Shown here: in pieces, positions 24,941 through 37,520 of the stretch
Numbering within the stretch: the first letter of the stretch is position 1
Layout: every line of letters starts with the position of its first letter
DNA from: Gorsachius magnificus
Taxonomy: Eukaryota > Chordata > Aves > Pelecaniformes > Ardeidae
Assembly: GCA_034008185.1 (NCBI GenBank)
Contig: CM067089.1
Span: forward strand, 23,594,213-23,658,212
Direction: 5' to 3'
Length of the DNA: 64,000 nt
Program-made: the position numbers and the translations under genes
The notes under the pieces: generated by a model
Seen by the model: the letters and a program-made list of their open reading frames with translations, nothing else
Told to the model about the DNA's origin: nothing
Databases searched by the model: none

Positions 24941-24974
24941 ACTGGTGTAGGCTGGCTACTGGTGTAGGCTGGCT
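24941..24974. repeat. 17-bp perfect tandem duplication
   Basis: Two exact copies of ACTGGTGTAGGCTGGCT, at 24941-24957 and 24958-24974. They look like a recent slippage or duplication event in otherwise unique DNA. Confidence 0.95.
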
Positions 24975-26380
24975 GTGGGCAGAACAGCACTGAACAGTGC
25001 CCTCGAGGTAGGGGGTAAAGGAAAAAGGGTGGGGGGAAACACAGATGGAGAATCTGGATAACTGTTTTATCTACGCAGCCCATCGCTACTCCAGGTATCC
25101 CCAGAGCAGAGGGATGAGGAAATGACAGCGCTGTGATACAGCCCTGGCCCCTTTCAAAATGTTTTCCTGGTGAAAGGCATCAAGATGCATTCACACACGG
25201 TAGCCTGTAAAAGCAATAAAAGAGTGTTTGGGGTCTTCTGAGTTCAGGGTTAATTTCTGTCCCATTTTTAGACTGGTAACATCTGGGGCTCAACAGACTG
25301 ATGTAGGATGAAGAATGATATAAAAGAGAGAGAAAATTACTCTGCCATGTAAGAAGAGAACGACATAACAAGCAAAACTGAAGTGCAGTAGAATGACGGA
25401 AGTCACTAGGCTGTGATCACAGTGGGCTGTAAACCAGAATACATTACATTATGAGGTAGGAAAAGATTTGTCATCTGCAGAGGATTACATAGAGTCTAAT
25501 AAAAACATTCTCTATTAAGAGAAAAACATAATCCAGTTCATATGGAAACAACTTTCATATTGTACAAATCATGGTACAAAATGCAGAACACAAATTCACG
25601 AAAAATGGCACGTAACACTGACAGAAAGCAAGCTGCAATAAAATCTGATAAAATCATAACACTGGCAAACAGCAAATCTCTCTCTCTCAACTAATCAAAC
25701 ATAACAGTAGGAAAAGAGTTTAAAGATTTGAAGTAGCAAACGCTGTATGCTGCCCAAGTGGAAATGGTGGCGCAGTGAGTTTTTGATTAATAAACCTGAC
25801 TTCTGTAGCTTGCAAATGAGTTGAAATGAAGGATTTGGTTTTTGTGCTGCATTCATGGAGCATCCAAAACAGCTGGCACCCGATCTGTGATGATGAGGAC
25901 TCTATGCACTTTGGCAATATAAAGAAATTGTAATCCAAACAATAATTTCATATATTCCCCTCCAAAGAATTGAATTAAGAAGAAACATGATGACATATTA
26001 TATTTAAGGTTAATAAAAGCAAAGTACTAAACAGTGAAAATTATAAACAATCATACTTTTTTTTTTTAAACAGGGTCATAAATAAATTACTAACTCAAAA
26101 AAAGGGGAAAAACTAGACACCTTCATGAAGGCACACTGTGTGCTCAATAAGTACTGACAGTAAAAAATGCAGTAAAAATACAAATTAAGTTATACTAAGA
26201 TGTATAAGGAATTAAAAGGCAAGTAGTACAAGAACTAACGTGCTTTCCACTGTGAAGCACTGTTCAGTTCTCACCACCTTCACTCTAAAAGAACAGAAAA
26301 CCACTGAAGTACTGGATTGAAATTGCTAACTGAAAAAATAACAAATCAAAACCTTGGAAGTCTATTGGTTTTCATTTTCT

Positions 26381-26383
<3 letters not shown>

Positions 26384-26412
<29 letters not shown>
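26384..26412. repeat. Poly(T) run, 29 bp
   Basis: An uninterrupted T29. On the minus strand this is A29 and could be the tail of a minus-strand retroposon whose body would lie to the right, but nothing in 26413-26800 is recognisable. Confidence 0.95.
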
Positions 26413-26417
<5 letters not shown>

Positions 26418-27284
26418 TGACAGGAGGTTTAAGAGGCACATGAAAAAATCCAAAACAGTCAAGAGGAGAGACTGGACATACTAAGAACTATTAATTTGAT
26501 TTCTTAATAAAGAACAAGAACAGTGAAACTCGGGGGTAAAAATTCAGGTAATTTGAGATTATATAGTTTCATATCATACACAATTATCTAGTAATGCTTA
26601 CTATGGCATTAACACTGATGGTAAGAAAATTATGAAACGTTAATATTTTGGATAAGCATATTTGAATTGATAACAATGAACATCCATGACAAAGCACAGA
26701 AACACTTCTGTTTCAAGGCACAACATAATAAACATCTAAAAATGTTTAGAAACTAAAATAATCTTCTGATTTTTCTTCTGAAACAATGAGAGCTACTGCT
26801 GTTATCATTGACCTGAGATAAAAGAAACTATATACTACCACAAAAAGGAAGATGCATTACTTTTTTTTTGTTGTTTTTACAAGATCTCATGCTTGCTGCA
26901 ATATAAGCAGATCCCTTCACTTTAGGATGCCTTTCATTCCAAGAACCCATACCAGTGACAGAGACAGTGACCACCACCAACGGTGTCACCACCACCTCCT
27001 GTTCTTGGTCCCGCAGCAAGTATGGGGAGACAGAAAAGAGAATTTTTACAATGTGCAATGTGTTGTTCACCAGTACTGTGGGTGGCTGGTCTCGAGCAGC
27101 AACAGCTTTAAAAAACAAGGAAAAAACTGAAATACCACCAGCAAGAAAAGAAATACTCTAACTCTGTGCTCTCATGTTTTTACCTTTACAACTGTTGCAG
27201 CTTCAAAAGGAGACAGTGATCTTGCAGGTAGTTTGTTCCACATCTTCTGGCTACTTTCTCACCAGAAATGACTCAGTTGGTACA

Positions 27285-27690
27285 ATGTCTTCTGGTCTCA
27301 GGGTGCACGAAGGGCTGGCTGCTCCAAGAGAGGAAGAGCAGGAGACCCCAGGGCACTTATGGGGTGCAGTCCCACCATATCTGAACATGGTGGGCAGAGC
27401 TGTGTGCTGGTGACAAGGTCCACTGACAGTCCCAAGCAAGGAGAGTGATGCCACCCCAGTGTCCAGTTAGGATTAAAAGGAGATGGAGCCAGGCACAGGA
27501 GAAGACAGAAGACACACTATCTACAACATGGATTCCCGGTCCAGCCAGGAAACAAGGCTGGAGACAGGAGACGGAAGGCCCAGGCCTGAGCTTGAGAGTA
27601 GTCCATGGACCCTTGGGGAACCAGTGCACAGGTGGGGGTCCCAAATGAAGCTTCTCAGGGCATTGGTACCCTCAGCACTGATGCTTAGCT
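27285..27690 (-). repeat. GC-rich dispersed repeat, copy B, opposite orientation to copy A
   Basis: The reverse complement of this block aligns with 8125-8640. Matching anchors on the plus strand are GGCCCAGGCCTG (27577-27588), ACTGACAGTCCC (27422-27433) and the G-rich 15-mer ending in AGTCCCAC (27361-27375). Several open frames of 60-130 codons cross the block on both strands, but they follow GC-richness and show no recognisable domain. The family is not identified. It is followed immediately by a 46-bp tandem duplication and a hairpin (27803-27957), which may or may not belong to the same element. Confidence 0.75.
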
Positions 27691-27802
27691 GGTTTCTGCA
27701 ACGTCTGAGTGAAAGGAAGGGCTGTGCACATCTGAAGGAACAGACAGATGACGTGCCAAAGATGCAGTATCAAGGGTGGTTTATATTCACACATTCTACC
27801 GG

Positions 27803-27894
27803 CCCCATGGGAATATACACAAAATTACAGATCTTTGAAAGTGTTTTTCCCCATGGGAATATACACAAAATTACAGATATTTGAGAGCAGTTTT
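27803..27894. repeat. 46-bp tandem duplication, two copies
   Basis: Unit 1 is 27803-27848 and unit 2 is 27849-27894. Each starts CCCCATGGGAATATACACAA. The first 32 bases are identical; five mismatches lie in the last 14. The join has no spacer. The open frame crossing it (27748-28287) simply repeats a GIYTKLQIFES stretch because of the duplication; 46 is not a multiple of three, so other frames shift. Confidence 0.95.
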
Positions 27895-27927
27895 CCTACT
27901 AATTATGTAAACATATTCCTGTCAAAC

Positions 27928-27957
27928 AGTGGGGGGAAAAACACTTTTTTCCCCACT
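27928..27957. repeat. Imperfect inverted repeat (hairpin)
   Basis: Left arm AGTGGGGGGAAAAA, spacer CAC, right arm TTTTTTCCCCACT. The arms pair except for two extra G in the left arm and one extra T in the right. It lies 33 bp after the 46-bp tandem duplication. Confidence 0.8.
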
Positions 27958-30900
27958 TCAGCTGCACTGGAGTGCTCTCCTGTAATTGTTCTTTCAACCC
28001 ACCCTGGCCTCTTTATACCAGTACAATCTCCACTCAACTATATCTTAAAAGGCCTGAAGCAGCCATGTGCCTCCAGCAATCACCATCCCAAGTGTTCTAA
28101 AACGCTCTTGACACTACAGGCAATACAACCGCACGCCCTTCTTCAGCGCTCTGCTGTCGTCTCTCACACCCTCTTCAAACAAAGATCAGGGAAGGGGAGC
28201 CTCACCTTCACGAGAAGGCAGTCCTGGAAGTTAGGAGGCAGGAGAGTAGTGAGGAGGTATGACATGAGCAGCAAACAGCAAACCTGAACAGAAGATAAAA
28301 TCTTCTGGACCAATTCCTTCCACATAAGCAGCGCTGGGCCTGTCTACACCGATACTCTTCTTTAAAATTTCTTCTGTTTCTCTGCTGCCAGTGCCTGCAG
28401 GGGCTGCAGCGTGAAGTGCTGCTCTGTACCAGTTTCCCAGGCACAGCCATTATGCCTGTATACCAATTCAAACGGGAGATACCCATTCCCCTCTTGCCTG
28501 GGATTCCTTGCTTTAAAACACTTGACAAGCATGGTTCAAAATTTAAAATCATAAATACACGCTTCTCTGCATGTGGGAGGAAAAATCCAGGCCCAAGAGT
28601 TTCATTTCACACATGCAATTAGGCCATGAGGAAAAGTACCATGGATGCAGAAAAACAACAGCCTTCTGCAATTTCATGAGGTTTGCCACATAAAACTGCC
28701 ATAATTATTAAATTTTTGATTAAAAATCATACTCCTAAATTTTATATTTTTGTCAAATAGCTTAAAAATGTAAAAGTATACAAAGTCCTTATCAGCGTTC
28801 AGCCAACAGTTACAACACACTGACCTCTACCTTAACTCAACATGGCTCTAACTTCAAAGCCTGCTTAAAACTATTTAAATACCAACATTATTAAGCATAG
28901 CAAGCATGCTGAATACTCAAATGGCGCCAGCATGCTTTATGCAAAACCCAGTCTCTGCATTTCCTCCCCCTTATTTCTCAGGCTAAGCTTGCCTGTCCTC
29001 CAGAGCAGGACTTTCCTGTCGCACTTCTTCTGGCAGAGAGGAGTGGTGATTCCCTGCTCTCTCAACCTTGGACTATGGCTTTTTATTTCCCAATCTCTTC
29101 CCCTTTTTACTAACTGCAATGGAGGCTAAGCACATAGCTCCTTTGTTTCCACTCACAGGTTTGCACCCTTACCCCCATGGCTCTGCCAGCACCTTTGCGA
29201 TTACAGACGGGGGGAACGGAAGGCTGGACAGAAACCCAAGTGTGGCTCTCCTGCTGTACACCTGGTGGAGGCGAAGGGAGAACCCAGCTACCACTGACTG
29301 AGCTGGGGGGGCTCCGGGGGGGTTCATGCCTGACTGCACCTGCTTGTGCCGTTTCAGAGGCTGTAACACTGCAGAGGTTTCTTTAAACAAGCAGCATAGA
29401 AGGAATCTGCAAGTATGACATACAGAAGGACAAAACAATACAGGAATTTTTGCAATCGTTCACAAAATTAACCAAGAACAAAGCTACTGTAAAAGGCTCC
29501 ATCTCATAAGATGACAGGCAAGCAGTGGAAAAGCCTGGTCTGCTAAAGCCCTTCAAAGAGAGACTTTCTGGAACTTCCAGCACCTTTTTCACTGCGTTTG
29601 TTACCAATCATACATCTTGATTGACACTGAAGCAAAAACACCACATCAAGAAAATTATCTGCCATCAGCAATGGTTATCAGGAAATGCCATAGTTGAACC
29701 AATGTCAGAAAGAGTTTAACTGCTTGACTATCAAATGCTTAGCATGCTTTAAAAGTAAGGCAGAACTTTCAACACAGTTTCTCAGTGATCAAAGGCTGCC
29801 ATTAGTAACATTTGGATCTCAAGAGCATTCAGTAGTATGCATTGCTGATATCTGCCAGCAAAAGAAATGTTTAGTAGCCTGAAAAATGTCCAAGGGGTAA
29901 AATTGCAACAGCTCATTTAAGATGCAGCTTATGAGGCTGCACAATCAAGAGCGCAATCCCAGAGGAACAATCTTCACAAGTACGATTTTTTTTTTTAAAA
30001 AAAAAAATTCTTCTTTCTGTCTCTTAAGGATCCTGGGTGCAGTTATGATATCCAGACTAGTACTCATCACTGCATTTCATGTATTATTTTCCTCCTGGTC
30101 CTTATTGCTGTGGCCAAAACACTTTCAGTCTCTCCTGAAAACCAGAGCATGGACAGATAGACTATTCACTGAAACCCTTTATTCCAGACTGCTGGACTCC
30201 AAGGCACAGTCTTTTAATCAAATTATTCTTAAGGCTTATGTCAAAGTGGCAAATGCATCAAATTCTTGGCTCCAACAAAAACAAAACAACTCCCTCCAAC
30301 CTATAAGACATACACTTTCCAGGGTAAAATTTTCAGAACTGTATCCTACCTAAAAGCCATAGACCATGTGCTATTCTAAGTAATAATTTGCTTTTAAAAA
30401 TACTACCCTTGAACATGGTTTTCTCTAAGTGGGAAAGAAAAAGGAGGAATATGGATATAAAAAGTCTGTGAGCACATTGGGAAATCTGTGTTCTGTGCTC
30501 ACAAATTAACCAGTACTTGGCATAGGTACTGCATTTTTCCACTGAGAGTTATATTCCCTGCCTCCAAAGTAATGTATTTTAGTCCTATTTACAAAAGGTA
30601 CATATGGTAAATAGAAGTTTAGACATCCTCAAGCTTATGCACCAGCAAAGGACTTCTATTTACAGTCACTTTCTCCACTCCCCTCGCAAAGTAACTCGGC
30701 CTCTGGATGAGGTCATTCTCCACGAGTTTGCAATGATCTGTTTTACATTCTGGATACTCGCTGTGAAACCTCAGAGGAGCTGGCGAATAGACAGGGAGTA
30801 AAAGCTGGATATAAGAGACCACTCCAGCACAAATGTCCCAGATCAATTACCAATATAGATCGACTGCATTAAAAGCCTCCCATTTCTGAACCCTTCCTAA

Positions 30901-33104
30901 AAGCTCCCTTGAGCACACAGTCCTACTGTACGTAATGATGGGATAAATTAAAAATGGTAGGAGGTAGAGGAAGAAAACACAAAGAGTTTACCTAAGCAAA
31001 GGTAAGCATGTTCAAAGAAACAATCACAAACACAGTAATATCTACAGGGTCAAGCTGGAATTCAGGTACAGATTTCTGCTACCTGATCTACAAATCATTG
31101 AGAAGTCTTGGCTACTACAGTCAGTCTCAACACACCACAGCCTTCTAAGCAAAGCTTTGCATAGCATCATTGGAAAGCTTTGAGTACTAGCTCATCTTGC
31201 AGCTGAGGAAGGATAAGACAGGAAGGGACCCCAGGACTGGCATTTAGGTTCAAGCGGCCTTTCTATCGCTTTGCTGCAGAGTACTCTTGAGCACTTTCTT
31301 AGATCACTTCAGAGTCGAAATCTGTTTTCCCCTCTCTCAGGCATGCTTCTATCCCCTCAACACACCATCAAAATTATTACTTTGGCAAGAAACTTTCAAT
31401 ATATCACTACAGGGTTAATTTCCTTTTACCTTCTCCTATCACACTTGAGTGCAGAGTGCTCAGCTTGGCTAAAAGCTCAAAGGGCATGAATAATGTAAGA
31501 GGACTCCAATTTGAGGACCACTAATGCCTCAGAAAGCCTTCACTGGATTTCTCACCAGTTCTCACTTGCTGTATCTTTCATTTCCTTTAAATGGTACAGT
31601 ACCAGCACTAAATCAAATTAAGAACTCTCACATCTTGCACCTCCCCACCAGCAATGCAGCCAACAGCCTACGGGGACTTAGGAGTTAAAGGGAGGCCAGG
31701 AGGGGAGCGGCCCCCACACCTCCTGGCTGTGCCAACTAGCTCCTCCACCTTCTCAGCCTGTTGGCAATTGCTCCTCAGCTTCTTTAACTTCTGCCTTCAG
31801 CACTGAAATATTACATCCTGGGTTTAAGTAAAATTGCTTCAACTGCCTTTGAGTTATATAAAGACCTAACAAATGCAAGAAATAGTTTTAATATTTTGAA
31901 AAAGTACTTTTTGCTTTCAAGGATGGCTGAAATCCAACTGAACTATTCACCTTGTAACATAGCACGGACATCAACCTTACTAGATGGTCCATGTCATAGT
32001 AAGCTTGGGAATATTTGGCAATAAAATGAGTTGTGGTTACAAGAAAACCCAGCCAGGTGCATGCACAGAGGGAAATGGTGAGTCTGAACACTATCTGATG
32101 AGCCACAAACTTGATACATCACACATATATGAAATTACACAGTTCTTAATTGAATAATTTCAAATCAAATCAGGAAAACACAACCAGAATTACAGGAAAT
32201 ACTGGGATCTTGGGCATATTGTCTTCAGTGTCTGCTCTCAGTCATGCTATCTGTAAAATACAATCGATAACGTAACCATTAAGTAAATGCAGAACATGAT
32301 TAGTCCAATTCTTAAACAGAAAAAAATTAGGCAGGGACTTGTTTGGTGTCATGTGTCAGGTATCTGCTTTCCACTACACTGCAAATATAATAGAACTTCC
32401 AAATGCTGCAGAGGCTGAAAAATGGGAGCTGGAAAAGCACATTACAGGCAAAAAATTTCAATGTAGAAAATCCTTAGATTTGCATATACACAATTATGAT
32501 TTGTATGAGCTTTCCCTGCATACACAAACTGAAGTAAAAAAAGACATAGAAACAAACTGTGAGGATTTAAGGAGGAATGTCTTAACCCTTAGCTATGAAC
32601 CTAACACTGCATACAGAAAAAAATGTCCTCTGCACTTCAGTTTTCAATTATTTTGGCAAAGCCCACACAATGGGAGTTTTAAGTGATGCTGTAAGTAGGC
32701 ACCAAAGAATAATCAAAGGGAAAGATGGGAAATCACAAGTATTTTCTGTGGTGATAAAACTATAATAGAAGAAAATTAAATAGGAGAGGCTTGAAGAGGA
32801 CTGCAGATTCTAAGACTGGCTGGAAAGGATTACTTTAAAGTAGTTTGAAGATGTGGTTTGAAATATTTAGTACCTGTAGAGGTATGTGTTTCAACCTTTG
32901 GAGGGTTAACTCAAACTTTCTTCTGCAAGCTATATAAACCGAGTTTTGTGTTAGAAACCACTAGACAACTATTGTGCACTAAACACTAAAAACTGTAATA
33001 CAAGACATACGTTGAAGTGATAAAATGTCTTGTAGCTCTTTAAAATGTATAAATTTACTTTGGTCATTATATTACCTAGTATGTTTTCCCAATACCATAT
33101 AGTA
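27958..33104. other. Non-coding stretch, nothing identified
   Basis: Unique DNA. Open frames up to about 180 codons (27748-28287, extended by the tandem duplication) and 143 codons (29922-30353, running across the T11-A11 palindrome) look accidental. A 115-codon frame at 32339-32686 has no known match. Confidence 0.55.
29986..30007. repeat. T11-A11 homopolymer palindrome
   Basis: Eleven T followed directly by eleven A, a perfect 22-bp palindrome. Confidence 0.95.
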
Positions 33105-33155
33105 TTGTGTGAAGTGCTTTGAAATGAAAGATGCTATTTAAGTGCACAACTTTAC
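33105..33155 (+). repeat. Ancient retroposon 3' tail fragment (MIR/L3 type)
   Basis: The segment reads GAAGTGCTTTGAAATGAAAG followed by ATGCTATTTAAGTGCA. This is the familiar amniote tail form (AAGTGCTTTGAGAT..GAAAGGTGCTATATAAGTGCA). It resembles the tail at 36170-36262 but extends further 3'. Upstream sequence is too diverged to delimit the body of the element. Confidence 0.5.
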
Positions 33156-36100
33156 TGCAATACACTCAACTTAATTTGGACATACTATAGGAAGATGGCT
33201 CCTTTATTGAGACATCTGCTAGCAAACCGATTTGGCCAAATCACAGTGAGTGATAATGAGTGCTGTTTAATCAAGACAGTATTAACATAAATTTTAACTC
33301 GTGTCAAGTAGCTTAATGGTAAATTACTGAATGTTAAACAGACATGGAATTTTACACTCTGGTCTTTCAATAAACAAGTTCTTGAGTAAACTAAAATATA
33401 GTTTCTTCAATGTGCAGTCAAAAAGAGCTAGATACAACCAGAAAGAGTTGAAGTCAAGCAATGAATGCAGGACTTGCAAAATTCAATATTCAATCTTAAA
33501 AAGATTCAGTGCTGGAATGCTCTTCATCTTTGAACTAAATACAAGATCTTTAACAAGAAAAGGACATCCAGATGTGCTTATAATTAGAAACTAATAAAAG
33601 GTATTTTAATTAATTTCTGGCTTTTGTACATATATGACATATCTGACTCGGATGCTTAATCCTGAACAGCTTTTTATATGGGTAAGCATCAGTGAATTTC
33701 TGGCCTTAGTTCTGTGAAGATGTCTATAAACAACGTGCCTCTCCATGATAACCCCAGATTATGTGGTTTTATCCATTAGCCACTGATTTTGCCAGTCAAC
33801 ACATCCACTTACTATTTGACTTGAAACTGCTTGGAACTGAAATACTGATGGTGAAGAGTCACCACACTCTGACATCAAGCAGAAGCCTTTACTGTAAAAA
33901 CATAACATAGTGACAGATACCACTTTAGCTATTCACTCTTTAAGGAAGGGAGATTGCTGAATCCAATATTAATAATATAATTGACTTGCCTGAATTTTAG
34001 ATTAAATGGAATTTTAAATTATTCCACGACATACTCAGTTAGTGAGTGTGTTAAGAGCAGAACAGCACTTACTAGAATATTCCCTGGAACATGCAATTTG
34101 TAAGAAAGGAAAGCGGAGTAAAGGACACAAAAAATCACAGGGAACAGCTCAGTACCACAAATTATATGCTCTGCAGAAAAAGATGACAGTTTATTTCTTA
34201 TGACCAGGATACTGTGGAAGAGGCAAAATAAAACAGTCGAAAATGTAAAGCAATTGTATTTAGGCTTGCATTAGGCATCCACGTAAGAAGAGACTGCTTT
34301 CTTAACTACAGATGAAAAAAGCCAACCCCAGCAAGGTATTAGGATCAAACCATATGCTTCTGTTCTCATCCACCTTTAAATGATAACAAGAAGGGACTGA
34401 TCTATGGAAATATTTCAAAAATTGAAAGCTGCTTAGTCCTCCAGGCAGCTTATGTTGAGACTGGCATGCGTACTTCAGTTTAAAGGGAAGTGTCTTGCTA
34501 TCTATAGGAGGTACCATGCCCAAGAGATGGCTTAACATTTACTTCTTATTTCAGTGGAGCAATTAAACATAACACTTCCCTTCCCCACAATGCTAGGACG
34601 AAAGCTGTGAGAGAAGAATAAGTTTCTTGCTGTGACATCCACACAGAAGTCTCTATGAGCAGTACACCTGGTTTCATACTGTGCACGAACACATGCATGA
34701 AGTGGCCGCGGGTCCTACATGATTACAAGAGCACATGCAAAGGGCTAAAATGACCGTTGCCAATGTCCCAGCCCCAGGCCTTTCATTTGCAGAGCTTAGG
34801 AAGAGCCACAACTTTCAACACAATAATTTTATTAACACTAAACCCCACAATTAAGTAGGACTCGTTCCTTCCACTGTCACTTCATAATCACCCTGGCTCT
34901 GCCGAGAGTCACACTCTCCCCATCCTGCTCTCCACTCTTGACCTCTATAAGATCAAATCTCAGCACGGGACAAGAAGGCCGAGCTTTTCCACAGGTCTGA
35001 TTCTCAAAACAACAGCCACCTTGAGGGGGGAAAAAAAAGAAAGTGTGCTGTTGCTGTGGAAATAGAGCACAAAAGTACTCTTATCGGATCAAGTAGCTCT
35101 TGGAGGATCAAGCACACTGTCAAACAGCTACTGGAACTTCCCCTAGCAACACAGTATGGGTTAGGAACACAGTCAGCCCAGATGTCTCCACCATCTCCCA
35201 GGATTTCAGGGGATCCATGACAGCTTTTCAAAAGTGAGTCCCTCACTACACTTGGTGAGAAAGGTATCTTGTTAGTGAAAACAATTACCATCACATTAAG
35301 GCCTTGAACTGGGAAGAGGATAAATTGCACAGCTTGCTTAAATTCTTGATAGATGTATTAATACAGAAGCCAGGACATAGTGTTTAGTGGAGGACTATGG
35401 AAATGCCTGGGCCTGCCCCAAAAGTTTACAGGCTGAATTCAAAAGCAATGCTGGTGAATGGTAAAGAAGAAAATTAACCTACATCCTAGTGTTCTTCTGT
35501 TCCCTGTTCCCTAAGAGATGAAAAAGAATAAATAGCATGTGATAGTGTAATTAAAGACTACCTGATAATTAACACACAAAAATGGCTGAATTAAGACCAT
35601 ACAGGCAAACTCAGTGTCTACTCCACCTTTCAGACTACTTTAACTTTCGAGTGATCTGACCTTAAAATCATTCTTGTGCATAAATCTATAGTTCTGTCCC
35701 TCCATCCATTCCCTTTGAGATCCCTTAACTCTGTAAGCTGTTCGTACCCTGAACTACATAAACTGTACGAGACTGCAAGAGTCTAACACAAATCAGTCAG
35801 AGAGAACACTGCAGTTAAAAACAGCATTAACAAGAACACCCCATACAAAAAAGCCAGCTCCAGGTTTTCAAGAAGAAAGAAATTGCCAAGTGTCAACATT
35901 AGAACTCCTCATACTATCAAGGATCAGGTGAAATCAGCAACCAGTAGCTATTTGATACTCTAAACCACTGATTTTGCTAGGACATTTTAAACATCAGATA
36001 GAGATGGCAGGGGATTCCAACAGGTTAGAAGTTTGTTTAGTTTATCAATGCTACAATGCTACCAGACATTAATTCTCCCAATTCTGAATCTTCTAACCCT

Positions 36101-36169
36101 TCCTTCTCATCCCTACAAAACATCTCATATTTAAAGAAACTAGACATTGGCAAACTAGAAGAATGATTT
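33156..36169. other. Non-coding stretch, nothing identified
   Basis: AT-rich unique DNA between two ancient retroposon tails. Open frames do not exceed 108 codons. Confidence 0.6.
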
Positions 36170-36262
36170 ATTTTACAGGGGTGTTGTGAAGCTTAATTCA
36201 TGTTTGTAAAGCCCTTTGTATTGTGCCTTTCATCTACTGTGGGAACCTCACAGTATTATCAA
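36170..36262 (+). repeat. Ancient SINE/LINE tail of the MIR/L2/L3 type
   Basis: The stretch reads GGGGTGTTGTGAAGCTTAAT, then TTCATGTTTGTAAAGCCCTTTG. It matches the general form of the old amniote retroposon 3' tail (GTTGTGAGG..TTAAT..TGTAAAGCGCTTTG). The assignment is by recognised consensus only; which subfamily (MIR, AmnSINE, L3/CR1-like) cannot be told by eye. It abuts a second relic on its right. Confidence 0.55.
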
Positions 36263-36510
36263 TAAGGTCTTTTCTACAGTAGAAAGGCTTTGCTAAAATA
36301 GCTATACTAGCAAATCTGCCTAGTCAAGATGTGGTTTACACAGGCAAAAAAGTTATTTTGCCAGAACAGTTAATACCAGTTCACTGAAAAAACAAGCTAT
36401 ACTGGCAGAAACACATTTTTGGTGGTACAATATTTATGTAGCTAAGGGTGATTTCTGCAGAATCTTAACAAAACACAGTTATGCTGGCAAAACCCTAAAG
36501 GGTAGCTCTG
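36263..36510. mobile_element. Possible relic of a non-autonomous DNA transposon (MITE-like)
   Basis: The block contains scattered, partly inverted copies of a TATACTGGCA-type word: TAGCTATACTAGCAAA near 36300, TTTTGCCAG near 36357, AGCTATACTGGCAGA near 36396 and TTATGCTGGCAAAA near 36480. Words of this kind recur in old sauropsid MITEs with internal inverted repeats. A short perfect inverted repeat (TTTCTAC-A-GTAGAAA, 36271-36285) lies at the left edge. Termini and target-site duplication are not clear, so this is a tentative assignment. Confidence 0.4.
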
Positions 36511-37500
36511 ACCACATATTTTGGAGACTGCAAATGAAGGATGTGTATTTCCTACTTTCACAATACCAAGGCTCTGTGTTCATTTATTCACGTGAATGAG
36601 CTAGAAGCAACAGAGCCCTCTGTAAAGAGATCCCGTTAGCAGCAAATGCATTTGACTTTACTATTTTATAGAAAATAGTTGTTGGGTTATTTTTCCCTTT
36701 AAGAAACAAGAAGCTGAAGGAATAAAGGCAATTAAGATAAAGCCTTGGTCAGATATATTCTGCCAAAAAGAAAAGACCAGAATATTAACAGCACTAGAAT
36801 GAATGCCTAGAAACTATTTATACAACAGCAAAGAACACAGACTGTAGTACAAGAAGCTAGTTCATGTGACAGCCATCTTTAACTGTGCTATTATCATTAT
36901 TTTCTATTCAAGACCCCAGTTTTCTCATTCGAGTTTAAAACAATATCCAATATCCAATTGTTATTTGTCTCCTAACGAAGGGAGAGAGGTGCCATCATGC
37001 CAGGTTCCCAAATGACTACTTGCCTTTTTTTTTCTAGTCATGTTTAGCCTTATTCTGAGCTGCTAAGGATGGCAGCTTGCAGCTACCACCAGTAGTGCAT
37101 TTACATTTTGCTTTTCAACGTTTCCCCATCTTGCTAGAAGTCTGTAGCAAATCTTATCACCTAAAGGCTTGCTTGCACAGGGAAAGGAAACTCATCTGTC
37201 TCACATCTCTGGAAGGTTTTTCTCCAATAGATACCTGTATTTATTTTAGAAGGGTGTCTCTCCATATCCATCCGCAGTAGCACACAACTTTCTAACAGCC
37301 ACAGTACCAAAGCTATGCACCACAATGTTAACACTTTGGCAGAGCCACGTTTCAAACCTGTGGTAGGTTACAAACTGGCTAAACATTTTTCCACAAACAG
37401 ATTTGGATCAGACATGCTTGAATCTGGAATGGAGCCTAAAATCCAAAGACAGGAATTGCCACAGTTAAGGGAAGTATGCTACTTAACTATATGGAAAATT

Positions 37501-37520
37501 TGTTTTTCATATGAAAAACA
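37501..37520. repeat. Perfect 20-bp palindrome without spacer
   Basis: TGTTTTTCATATGAAAAACA is its own reverse complement, centred on CATATG (an E-box-type CANNTG). It could be a symmetric protein-binding site or chance. Confidence 0.9.

Larger units (their letters stand above)
24301..27284. other. Non-coding stretch, nothing identified beyond simple repeats
   Basis: Holds the 17-bp duplication (24941-24974), T11 at about 26057 and the T29 run (26384-26412). Open frames of about 150 codons at 24622-25083 (minus) and 90 codons near 26850-27120 have no recognisable product. Confidence 0.6.

Noticed and set aside
31190..31260. Possible CR1 3' UTR fragment (GGAAGGGACCCCAGGA-type words)
   Set aside because: Only a short word resembles the CR1 end; the expected 8-bp terminal repeats and adjoining ORF2 end are missing.
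32225..32300. MIR-like word CTATCTGTAAAATA
   Set aside because: The match is limited to a common word; core and tail are not present.
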